DNA of 64,000 bases from Phlebotomus papatasi. Lineage: Eukaryota > Arthropoda > Insecta > Diptera > Psychodidae. The translations under genes and the position numbers were made by a program. Positions 24,131 through 35,243 of this stretch are shown here, piece by piece (position 1 is the stretch's first letter; each line of letters opens with the position of its first letter). The DNA lies in NCBI RefSeq assembly GCF_024763615.1, contig NC_077223.1, positions 92,070,627 through 92,134,626 of the forward strand, in the 5' to 3' direction. The notes beneath the pieces were generated by a model. The model saw only the letters and a program-made list of their open reading frames with translations. It was not told the DNA's origin and ran no database searches.

Positions 24131-26621
24131 ATCAGACCTGTGCTCGTTAAAAGTCGTGTAGTGTCGGAAATTTTGTGTTGATAGTTCTAATGGAAATTGC
24201 AGATAGCCCTGCTGGTAATTCTAATCCCGCTTATTCACGGTGCCAAAATGAATATTTTTGCGCCAAAAAGACATAATAGAAAGAAAAACTCTCATAAAAA
24301 AAAATTGTCTTATTGATATCTTTGTCGGAAGACGGATAGCTGTTTACTAAATACCCTTTCACTTGAATCTTGCGGAAATATGAAGAAATTTAAAGAAAAT
24401 ATCATTTCAAATGATAAGCTTCCTAAGTCGCGCGCAATTCAACTCGAGAGAGAGATAGAAACACTAATAACTCAATTGACAAACGTTTGGCGGCGCTGCA
24501 GTTGCAAAAATCTCTGAAATGCGACAAAATATTTTTTTCTCTATTTTATCCTTATTACCAGGTCGTGTTCCTTCTTGTAATACGTACTTTTGCATTCCTT
24601 ATTAACCAAAATAATGTTGTGCAAAAGGATTTTTCTCAAATCTATCCTGAATTTTGGGACAGCTCAAAAGAATATGAGTCTTCCAGCTCAAAATTTCATC
24701 CCAATGTTTTTGTTGTAATATCGACAATAATTTACAATTAACTCAAATAACTGTATTCAACTAAATTATTAAAAGCATTTTCTTGTGAAAATTATTTAAC
24801 TCTAAGGAATTAAACAGTTTTTACATTAAAAAACATCCCATTTTCTCCACATGAATTTTCACGGAATTTCGAAGAATTCCCAACTGGCACCACCAAATTC
24901 ACTTCGGCTTTTAGCTCAGGCCTGCCCTCAATGTTCAAATGGCATACTTTTAATGTTCTTCCCCTGATTTCCCTGATTTCAATGGGCACTTACACTTACT
25001 AACTAGAATATGAGTCAAGATGATGTTTAGCGTAAAAATGCAAAATAAATATTTTACAATTTTACCACTGTTGTACGTAAACTCGTTTGTCAACTTATCA
25101 TTAAGTCTGTGATGGGCATATCATTCATTAATCTTCAGAATTCTGAATACCCTGTCCACGTCTTATCGTGCACTAGTTCTTAGAGTTCAATTTACAGTAA
25201 AATTCTCGAAAAAAAAAATCTTCCTACTCTGCATCTGTCCATCCCAGAAAGACATTCACAGTCGATGAAGTGAGAAAAACAGCGTTTCGTCCAAATGAAA
25301 GTACCACGAACTAGACGTGTGCTTGGTGCGTGAGTGGATTAATATTCTTTTCTTTGTTAGCTTCATAATCTGGATGAATGTTTTCTTGGCCAATTGGGAA
25401 AAATGCTTTTGGGTATAGAGAAATTCTTTTCCATCGACATGAAATCCGTGACGACTTGACTGTATGATTTTGCTCATGGGTGCTCTGGAATGGATTGTGG
25501 TATTGGTCATTAGTTGGCCGTTGATCTCACATCAGGCAGCCAAGAGATGCTGAACCGCATTCTCAATCTTGTCTGCCTCCGAGAGACATTACAAGAGATG
25601 AAGGAAAAGGTGAGGAAGACTAAAAGAAATGTGTATGCAAATTACAGCACCGTTTCGAATTATCTTTTCTGTTGTGATCGTGAGGAGACACTCACTCAAG
25701 TTAAAAAAAAAAAAAAACATTAATTGATTACATTTTTGAACCTACAAGAGGTTTCCTGCTTGACCCAAGAGCAATATGATGTCTTTCTCCTCAGTGAAAA
25801 ATTATTCTCGCATTTGTAATATTGCCTACCGGAGGGAATTTTATTTGGCAAATTGGCGATATGGCAGCGATATTCTAGGAATCCTTTTCAAAAAATTTCT
25901 CTGCCATGTTTGTTGTTGTGGGTCATAAAATGGAAACCACAATATATTATTTAATGTTTGGTGTCTGCTGGGTGTAGTTTAAATTATAGGTCTGTGAATT
26001 TTGATACGTTTTTATCCATCTCTCTTGGGCCTTTTTTTCCTACTGCTCAACTCAATTTTTGACTATGGCCCATAATCACGCATCAGCTATAAACTCAATG
26101 CTTTTGTTGTGTTGAATAGTCTGCACGATTTGCTCTTTTACTAGTGCATTCAGATGTTGTAGGAAATTTAAAGGATTGGCAATATAAATTTTCATGGAGA
26201 CAATCCATTAATCTAAACGATCATGATTTAAATTTAAAAAGCCCCTCCTGGGAATTTCCTGAAGCTTATATGATTATAGAAGTATTGAAATTTAGACATA
26301 CCTAATGTATTATGTGAGATAAATTTTAAAAGGAACGATTTAAAGATAAAATATACTCTTAAAATAATTTCGAAGGATTTCAAGTGCACCCAACGGAAAT
26401 ATGTATCTATGAAAACTACTTAAGTAAATAAATTAGGGTTTTTGTTACAAACTGCTCTATATTACTATTGCTTTCTCTCCCATATTCTTTGTCTATCCTG
26501 CAATATTTATTATCATCAAGAATTATTAGCGCTTGAATTTATTTTTTTTCGCAAAATAAGAAACGTTACGGAAAACATAGTAAATGTTATACCCTCTTGG
26601 TTCTAATAAAAGCATATTTTT
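24131..26621. other. non-coding DNA, no feature recognised
   Basis: No conserved coding frame or repeat recognised. The 84-codon ORFs at 24487 and 25256 lack family resemblance. A poly-A run lies at 25707-25719. Confidence 0.45.
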
Positions 26622-26930
26622 TGGTGCTACTTCATTAAAATTTAAAACTGGAAGTTTTTCTCCTGAATATTTTGTTAATACATGAATGTTTTCGTATGCT
26701 TCTTTATAATCGACCTTTCTTTGTGTTGGTATTTTTTACGACTATTTAATGGTTTTAGAACATGACAAGGAGATTGGAGGAAACAGTCATGACCGGAACC
26801 AGGAACCAATAAAAAGAAAAGTCGATTATGCAGATTTACATGAGAATAGTGATGTACTAACAAGTGTATTAAATAAAATGTTTAGGAACAAGATTCCTCC
26901 TTTTTATTTATTTTTAATGGAGTAGGACCA
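26622..26930. mobile_element. short foldback element, copy B
   Basis: The ends GGTGCTACTTCATTAAAA and TTTTAATGGAGTAGGACC are inverted. Inner arms TAATCGACCTTTCTTTGTG and AAAGAAAAGTCGATTATGCA fold. It adjoins copy C, whose left end starts five bases later. Confidence 0.65.
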
Positions 26931-26935
26931 TTATG

Positions 26936-27180
26936 GTGCTATTCCAATGAAAATGAAAAGGCGAAATTTTTCTTTTGAACATTCTTTTAATTACATGATT
27001 GTTCTCATATGCTACTGCATAATCGACTTTTCTTTGTGTTGGTTCCTGTTTCGATTGTTTGGTGGTTTGTTGGAAGACGAGGATTGGGGAGAATAGTCGT
27101 AAAAGAAACCAACACAAAGAAAGGTCGATAATGCAGAAGCACGTGAGTGCAGTCATGTACTAAAATTATCATTTTCTATA
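26936..27180. mobile_element. short foldback element, copy C (right end lost)
   Basis: It starts GGTGCTATTCCAATGAAAA. Arms containing GCATAATCGACTTTTCTTTG and its complement AAAGAAAGGTCGATAATGCA pair over about 55 bp. The expected right terminus is missing after CATGTACTAAAAT. Confidence 0.65.
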
Positions 27181-28165
27181 AATATTTGACAACGATATTG
27201 ACGTATTAAGTTTAATAACAAAATATGATGTATTAAGTTTAAATCGCCCTTATGAAAAAAATAATTTTTTGATAAAAATGATTAAGTAAAAAAACCATTA
27301 CTCTTATAAATAAAATTCAACGATGGATATTTAGATTTCTTTCGCTATTTATTTATTTATTTATTCATTCATTTATAAATTCGTGTTCCTGTACAATTTT
27401 TCTCGTAGGACTTTTATGAAGCTCAGTATTTTTATTTATTTTTTAATTTTTATTATCTTTTATTAAAGAATAGAATGAATGAAGAAATATTTGTGAGGAT
27501 GAAGGCAAATGGTTCCAAATCCAATTGAAGTTTACAGCGCTCCTAGAAGGAATTTCATGAAGCTTACATGCTTTGAAAAGCTGCAAACTGGTAGATGTTT
27601 ATTTTCTTAAAAAAAAAGGCTTTATGGATTTTTTTCTTTCCATACTATTAAAAAAGTATATTAATTTGCTTTAAACCAGGAAGGTTTTGGGCTCTTTTAA
27701 GAGTTGAAAGCTTTTAAATAAGCACTTTATTATGCTATTACTGTGTTATCACACTAGAATTTTTCAATTTGTAAATTCAAATGCTCTATTTTGCATAAAA
27801 AATCCATTAAATTGATAGATTTTCAGTAATTTATTGATATAAACTAATACTTGGTCCACAAAATATACTAAATTAGAATTCAGCAAACTAAAATGTTAAA
27901 ATTGCTCATTCATTTCAATTTATTGCGTTGAACAAGTAGTCTTTTGAACCAAATTGTTCTTATTAAATTAATTCACTCAGAATCAATATTATTTGTGGTC
28001 AAAAAGTATGATAAGTATACAGTGGTTAGCGATAAACTTGTACGAAATGAAGCTTCAGTATCGGGAGTATTTCCTAAGTTCCTCCAAAGCCATTTGAAGG
28101 AAATTGTTCCGTCAAGAAATCTTGGTTGGGATGACTTCATACAGATTTTCAACAACACTGTAAAG
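27181..28165. other. non-coding AT-rich DNA
   Basis: Contains a short (TATT)n microsatellite at about 27347-27375. The 75-codon ORF at 27944-28171 has no recognisable motif and opens with TTG. Confidence 0.45.
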
Positions 28166-28281
28166 GCCTAGACAGACCTGAGAATTAGCCGAGAGACGGC
28201 TTAGCGTAATTATATTCGAAATTATGTTTTAACTTTTCCACTAAGCCGTCTCTCTGCTTAAGTCAGAAGTGTGTCTAGGGC
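28166..28281. mobile_element. 116-bp hairpin element
   Basis: The left arm GCCTAGACAGACCTGAGAAT...GAGAGACGGCTTAG and the right arm CTAAGCCGTCTCTCTGCTTA...GTCTAGGGC are inverted over about 40 bp around a 30-bp AT-rich loop. Non-coding. It could be a minimal MITE; a structured RNA is a less likely alternative. Confidence 0.6.
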
Positions 28282-28537
28282 ATAAGAGAGTCTTTTTATG
28301 GGCCTCCTTGCCTGCAGCCCTTTCTTTTGGCTTTTAGGATCCTTTTGCATAACAGTTAAGTTACTTACGAGACATTTTAAGTACTATCACACAAATGTGT
28401 CCTGGCTGAGAGAAATTTCGATTCTTTCTGGAAGTATTGATGCTCAATTGAACCTTAAAAAATCTTAAAGAATCTTAAAATTAAAATCTGAAAATCCTAT
28501 AGTGCGATAGCACCGTAAACTCGAATTGACATTGCTT

Positions 28538-28789
28538 CACTGAGAAAAAAAGAGAGTGTGATTAACTCTTTTTCCTCGTAACTTTAACACTTTTTAGGTG
28601 TGAAAATATATCAACATTTTTTATGTTAATTTTACACATTTTTAAGGGTAAAATCAACATTAATTAGGGGTTAATTTAACCCTAATACACCTAAAAAGGG
28701 TAATATTTACACCGATTTCGGATCAATAATGCAGGGTAAAATTAACATTTCCGGAATGTTATTTTAACTTTTTCGGATTTCTCTCAGTG
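28538..28789 (+). mobile_element. CACTGAGA MITE, copy 4 (TT duplication)
   Basis: A 252-bp copy, ends CACTGAGAAAAAAAGAGAG and GGATTTCTCTCAGTG, flanked by TT on both sides. Confidence 0.87.
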
Positions 28790-29463
28790 TTCTTTTAATG
28801 TCAGATGATAATGGTTAAGATTAAAGCACTTCTAAAGGATATTTGATGAAATATGTATTACGGAAGGGTTTCTGGAAAAGTTTGTAAGATGCTTAAACGT
28901 TGTTTAAAAAATGTGTATCTTATTTGCTCCAGAATGATGCTAAAAAATATTTAATTATTAAAAAATTAGATAATTAAGATTTGCTTTTCTCCTATCTGTT
29001 TTTACTAATATTGTGCCTCACTAACAAAATTTTTTAAAACAGTGATTAAAATGTTGCAATCTATTTTCCAGAGCAAGTAACAAAAACTTTTGAGCATTTC
29101 TTGAACACAGTTGTAAAGTAATTCAACCATAAGTAATACGAATTGTACAGAATGCAAAGTAGAAAAGTTTTCCTTCATTTTCTTTTCGCATTCTTGCTCA
29201 AAAATCTGAAAAGTTTTCTCACTATCTTCTATGTAGTTTGTGTATTTTTCACACAGTAATTTTGGATGTAAATGAATTAAAAGAAATCTCCATAGTGGTC
29301 CTCTCTGTTGAGCAAAAGCACTCAATTATCTTACACTCCAATTATGTGTAAAGTCTTGTGCTTTTTGCATCGTTAAATTTTCATATAATCTGATTAAGAT
29401 AATTTATAGTAGTCACAAGAGAATTGGTAGTAGAACAAATCTGAGAGAGAAATATTTATACAA

Positions 29464-31112
29464 AGGAGAATGGTCAAAACTATATGGGCGCTGGTCCCGG
29501 AATCGCCACAAACGAGAGTAGGCGCATTTTGTAGGTACTAATATAAGATTAAAAAATTGCCAAGATCCAGGACAATAAACGCTGGGAGTCCTTGTAAAAA
29601 TGCCTTTATCCTTTCGATAAATCGCTGTTTTGACAACGAATTACAAAAGAACTGCTAAAGTGATCTTGATGAAATTCGGTATAGGGTCACTGTATGACTT
29701 AAAGTTTTTATCCATGCATACCACCCCCTCCCCTCACCCTCCATTCTGATAGCCCCCATACAAATTGGGGACGCTTTACCTTATAACTCCTTTCTAAGAG
29801 AAGGTAGAAAGCTGAAATTCGACAAAGGAACAAAACTTAGGGAAGACTTTTAAACCATGCATAATAACTCCCTCCTCTGCCCCCCCCTTCTTGTAGCCCT
29901 CATACAAAATGAGAGCATTTCACCTTATAACTTTTTTCTGAAAAGAGGTAGAAAATTGAAATACGGCATGGGAACAAGGCTTAAAGAATACTTTTTAATC
30001 ATACATACCAAACCCTTCGTACATCACCCATTCTGGTAGCCACCATACAAAATAAAACCATTTTACCTTATAACTCCTTTCTAGGAGGAGGCAGAAAGTT
30101 GTAATTCTACATGGGAACAAAGCTTAGGAAAGACTCTTTAACTATGCATTCAACCCCCTCCCCCACCCACACATCTGATAGTCTGATACTCCCAATATAA
30201 AATGAATTCCTTCGCACAAATCGTTATTAATTCACTGAATTGCATATTAGTACAAGTTATGTAGACAATAAATTGAGAAGCAACTCCAAAAAACTTGATT
30301 ACAATATCAAAAAATTCACCATTTATGCTAATTAGATTATACAATGAAGATATGTTTCTTTCTTTCGCGGATCAACAGATCTTAACGAGGCGAAAAATGA
30401 AATATAAAGAAGCTGTCTATAAATGCATCTAAAAATCTAGAAAATTATTGTTAACGTTATTAGTTATTCATTTTTTTTTTCATTTTTTGCAAAACAATTA
30501 CTTTTCTCAGAAAGGAGGTTAAAATGCTCTTATTCTGTATGGTGTTACCAGAACGGGTGATGGAGGAAGGGGTTGAAAAGTCTTCCCTGCTTTGTTCCCT
30601 TGTCGAATTTCAGCTTTTTACCTCCTCTTAGAAAGGAGTTATAAGGTAAAGTGCCCCCATTTTGTATGGGGGCTATCAGAATGGAGGGTGAGGGGAGGGG
30701 GTGGTATGCATGGATAAAAACTTTAAGTCATACAGTGACCCTATACTGAATTCCATCAAGATCGCTTCAGCAGTTTTTGCGTAATTCGTTGTCAAAACAG
30801 CGATTTATCGAAAGAATAGAGGCCTTTTCACAAGGACTCCCAGAGCTTATCGTCCTGGGTTCCCGCAATTTTTTAATCTTATACTAGTATCTACAAAATG
30901 CGCCTACTCTCATCTTTGGATAACGGTGAACTGGTGCCCATATATACTTTTGACCATTTTTTCTTCCAAGAAACAGTTTTTATGCTCTAGAACTTTTCCT
31001 CCATGGTTTAGAACATTGGTCCCAGAACAAAAGTTGTTACCTACACCAATGTCTATCCAATGATATAGGTCCCGTTCGTGGCGATTCCGGGACCGGATTT
31101 GACCATTCTCCT
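29464..31112. mobile_element. 1.65-kb foldback transposon with long arms and internal direct repeats
   Basis: The outer ends share AAAGGAGAATGGTCAAA and GGTCCCGGAATCGCCAC in inverted orientation. Arms of about 450 bp (29464-29930 against 30518-31112) are strongly alike, for example TCACTGTATGACTTAAAG and CCTCCATTCTGATAGCCC on the left with exact complements on the right. Left-arm sequence is repeated in tandem with a 143-144 bp period (units starting at 29778, 29922 and 30065, each opening ACCTTATAACT). No transposase frame is present. Long inverted arms with internal direct repeats are the hallmark of FB-type elements. Confidence 0.8.
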
Positions 31113-33226
31113 TTTACCCAAGAACTTCTGGTGCTCTTGGGTTTAAGTTTGTTTCCTGAGAAAGTTCTTGCGATTTATGGCTATAAAATTATAATATTAG
31201 TTGCCTCTCTTTTTTGCTATATGGACTGTACCGTTTAAGCATGAAAAATTAATAGTTGGTTTATAAAATGACCGCTGTGCAATTTTGTCTGAAAATGATG
31301 TTGTCAATTTAGCTAGAAAGTTGCGCTACATTTTCGACCAAGTCCACCAAAAGTCCAAATGCAATTAATTAATAGAGTTGTTTGGTATAGAAGGAAATTT
31401 TTGTGGTTTCATGTTACGAGAAGTTGAGCAGTATATATTGTTGATTTTTATGTCTTGTACCATTTCAATATATTCAAATGTTTATTAGGTGATGAAAGAG
31501 AGCATTTTATACTGATCTACTTGCTCTGCTAGTGGTCTAGTGATAATTTTTGAAACGAGTTTTCCACCCGAGATTTACACCAAGCAATTGATACTAACGT
31601 ACTTTAATTAACGCTGGCGACAACATAAAATAGTCATCTAGTGAAAATTAGTTTTTACCCTCCCGATGTGCTGGTCATTAAGAGATTGTTCACCTCCTCT
31701 CTCTTTGACACAATCAGTTGCAATATGTTAGATGTGAAATAAAATTGCATGAATTTTATTAGTTTAGTACCAAAGAGAAGAACAATCGGCTAAACATTCT
31801 TCCATTCTCCAGAGAGAAACAGTGAAAAGTGTGAAAACTATGCACAATTGCGCATCCATTGGAATTTACCGGGATATCCAGCAATAAGGAGGAGGTTCAT
31901 CGGTGCTAAAGCATGTAAACGTTAGTCCTTTGTGTCTTCCATTTGATTAAACAGTCGATATACATAGAGCTTCGAGAGTGCGAGATGGAAAATAAATTCA
32001 ACAGGGGTAACACATGGATGTTCAATTCAATGAATTATCTGATTCAATTAACACCTTTTCCCAATTGATTCTCAGTTTCAATTTGCCAGTGCCATGAGAG
32101 AAATCTCTGTTTGAAAAATTCAGCACATTTAACACTGAAGGAGAATATCTCTTGGTCAATTTATTTTTACTAATTTTGACCAACGCGAAGATGGGTTCAA
32201 AAGAGATGCGAAACTGTTACATGGAATCTTGTCTTTCATTTATGTGTGGGCTTTAAATTCTTACATGGTTCTTTCAGTTCATATGGGAGTCACATTGAAG
32301 GTTCTTGTTTTAAATAGTTTACTACATAGAGGTTAAGAATTTCACCTAAATAATTTCTGTTATTTAATATCCCTCACGAGAGGTCAACCTTATGGTTCAT
32401 ATTAAAATATCGCAAAATGCAATAACTTTTCACAACATTACAACTTTGCGCGGGCACTTCTAGAGGCTATAAATTTTAAAGTGTGAGTTTTTGATAAGAT
32501 TCAAGAATTTAAAATTGCAATCAAGACCTTTCCAATTAACGACAGAACAACTAACTTTAACACTGCATTTCCATGAAAAGCATATTAATGGTTATCACTT
32601 GTGTGAAAAGGTTTCGACTATAGAGGAGAATGGAGCAATTTCGTGCTCGTTTAAAAATGAGTTTTTGGAAAACTGCCCAAAATAGGCCATAATTTTAGAT
32701 TTTAGGTCGTCATTTAATTAATGCTACAGATGAACCATCTGTTCGGATAAAATTCCCTTGTGTTCTAGTCCTCCGAATATAGTGGCTGAAGGACCAGTTC
32801 AAACTCAATTTCATGCAATTTTGTTTCATTTCTGGTTTCTTTCGGTTTTGGTTCAAAGTGAGCAAATGAAACAGCTATTGCGATAAGAGCTCTTTCATAC
32901 CCAAAATATTATGTAGGATGTTGAACAAATGGTCATATGACATAATTGTGATCTTAGCTAAATCTCTTAATTTCGCTTTGGAATCACACTATAGTAAGGT
33001 GAAGTAACTGGATCATTTTCCGAAGAGTGCTACTTAAATGCTTGTTTTTGGACTGATGAAATTCTTTTTTAACTCTTCTAAATCCATAGAATTATTCACT
33101 GTTTCATTCAGAAACATAATATAAAAAATGATCGAAAATATTAAAGAAAATTTATAAAATAAATGATAATACTGAAATAAGGCAGCATGCACTAACTGGG
33201 TCGCCTTTTCGCTAATTCACTTTTAA
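31113..33226. other. non-coding DNA, no feature recognised
   Basis: No ORF with family resemblance; the 64-codon frame at 32491 opens with a non-ATG codon. No repeat was recognised apart from generic AT-rich sequence. Confidence 0.45.
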
Positions 33227-33754
33227 CCCTCTAACGTCCAATTTTATGCAAAATATGTAGTGTTATAATTTTTTCTAGACTAATTACGATTCAATAAACT
33301 CAAAAATACCATTCGTTTTTCATTTTCTCTTTTAGTTTGTTTAGGCGAAAAATGCAAAACTATAAAAAATTTTGAAACTCTTTTTGCTTCTAGAATTCAC
33401 ATTTTTACTTTTTTCAAATGTATTAATTAAAATACACAAAGTAGAACGATATATCTTTCAGTAAAAAATAAATTTATTTTAGTCAGATTACTTTAAACCG
33501 GTATTTTTCTTGATTTTGGAAATGAGATTTTTTCCACAAAAAAAAATTTACTTTTTCTCTGACCTGTCACACAAAACTTTCGATAGCAATTAAACGAAGA
33601 GTCAAAATGAGTTCAAAGTTCAAACCTTGAATGGATTACCGTGCAAGAGTATTACCGTGGATACTATAGCAATTCTGAATAAATAAAACCTTTATTGTCG
33701 CTGTAAATGCGATTTTTGTAATGCTACCCTGCAGTGACTCTTAACCATAGAGGG
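33227..33754. mobile_element. piggyBac-type MITE with TTAA duplication (528 bp)
   Basis: The ends CCCTCTAACGTCC (left) and ATAGAGGG (right, complement CCCTCTAT) are flanked by TTAA at 33223-33226 and 33755-33758. TTAA plus CCCT termini are typical of piggyBac-mobilised elements. Non-coding. Confidence 0.6.
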
Positions 33755-35169
33755 TTAATTAAACCTTTGGATGTAAAATACTTTTTTTTAACAAGGAAAA
33801 AACAATAAATGTTTTCAATCAACCAGCTGTCATTAGCGAAAATATCACTGCTAGAAAATTTTTAGTGAAGAACCCATCTGGCACAAGATTGAAATGAGTC
33901 AATTACACTCACTTATTTAATGGATAAAAATATTATTTTTGCTTTTTCTCAAACTTGAAAAGCTTTATTATGTTACTGTAGTGACTATATTACGGAAATA
34001 AAAATAAAAATATTATTTTAAGTGGATTAGTCATAAACGATCCAGATGACAAGGCGCCCGGATTAGCACACTTGACTATTTATGGTTGAAGAACGTGTTC
34101 TCAACTATTGATATCTTTTGGAATGTCATTGTTTATTTTGTTTAATTAATACAGGCAAGTTCACAGATATTAAAGTTTTTTTTTAATCTCACTTTTCAAA
34201 CAATATTCAAGCTAAATTAACTTGTTCTCCCTCTTATACAGGCTTTAGACCTAGGGCTTAGCCTTATGGCTTAACTTCTCTAATTTCTTCTTAATCAAGA
34301 TTTTTTGGAAAATTATCACTTAAAATTGGTTGACATGGGCAAGTGATCCATTAAATTTTGAAAAACCAATAAAATTGGTTGCTATTTTGAATTTCGAGAC
34401 CATCGGGAACTGGGATAAATGTTAGATTTGAAGCCGGTCTTACGTATTTGGTAATTTAAAAATAAATCGTACAATTCTCATATTAATTTATTATTCCAAA
34501 ATTTTGTATTTTAAAAAAATCGTGCACGCCTAAATCTGCCCCGAACTTCCTTATTAAAAAAATTATTTTCTTTATAATATTCTTGTTAAAAAGATACTTG
34601 AATAATCTTTTACTAGAATGTCTTGCGATATGACTCAGAACTCAGAACCTCGTCCCTGACTCTGCTTTTCCAAACTCCTAAAAACTACCCCGGAGGTGAC
34701 CATAAAGTGTTGGTAAAGATGATTTTTTATCACGGATGAGAGCAAAGACTGTTTTATGTCCCTAGAGACATCGTTATCAGTTTTTCCTTTTTCTCAAGCC
34801 GACAAAATTGTCACAAGAATAAATATTATGAGTTGTGGATATAAAAATTTTTGATATCAGAGATCTGTGTTAAATGAGGAGAAAATTTATGACAATCCAT
34901 TTTGCCGGGTCTCTTTAACACCCTTCTCGCAAAATTGCAGTATGGAGCGTCTGAAAATTCCAATTTAACTGTGGGGTTGAAATGAAGACATAAGATCCAT
35001 ATAATATAAGATTCTGTCAGGAAGGGCGAATTTTCACCATGATAAAATTTATTGCATAATTAAAATTGTGTTCTGAAAATATTCTTTCTTGCTCTTAATG
35101 CTTCATCTTGTACCTCCTCTGAAATGAGTTAAAATTAATAGGCCTTCATTTTCTTTTGGGGCTTTGCAG
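33755..35169. other. non-coding DNA immediately upstream of the first recognised stan exon
   Basis: No coding signal. It ends in a splice acceptor (CTTTGCAG at 35162-35169), so at least the 3' part is probably an intron separating an unseen 5' UTR exon from the first coding exon. A segment at about 34240-34300 loosely resembles the arm of the hairpin at 28166. Confidence 0.5.
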
Positions 35170-35173
35170 GAAA

Positions 35174-35200
35174 ATGCGGAAATTTGTGCTGTGGAGTTAG
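35174..35200 (+). promoter_or_regulatory. short upstream ORF in stan 5' UTR
   Basis: An ATG with A at -3 lies 70 bases before the proposed start and in another frame. It encodes eight residues (MRKFVLWS) and ends at TAG 35198-35200. If the exon begins at 35170, as the acceptor suggests, this ORF is present in the mRNA and its stop leaves 43 bases for reinitiation before the main ATG. A repressive or buffering role is inference. Confidence 0.45.
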
Positions 35201-35243
35201 AAGATCGTCACGTTCTTGGTGGTTTTGTTGGGGGAGAACGAGG

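Noticed and set aside
24487..25723. Cluster of 69-84 codon ORFs
   Set aside because: Overlapping on both strands, no shared direction, motif or start context.
28538..28789. CACTG ends as a CACTA/Transib transposon
   Set aside because: CACTA elements make 2-3 bp and Transib 5-bp duplications with other end consensus; the internal sequence gives no support, so class is left open.
35184..35243. TTG at 35184 as the stan start
   Set aside because: Eukaryotic initiation at TTG is unlikely, and the ATG at 35244 directly precedes a good signal peptide.
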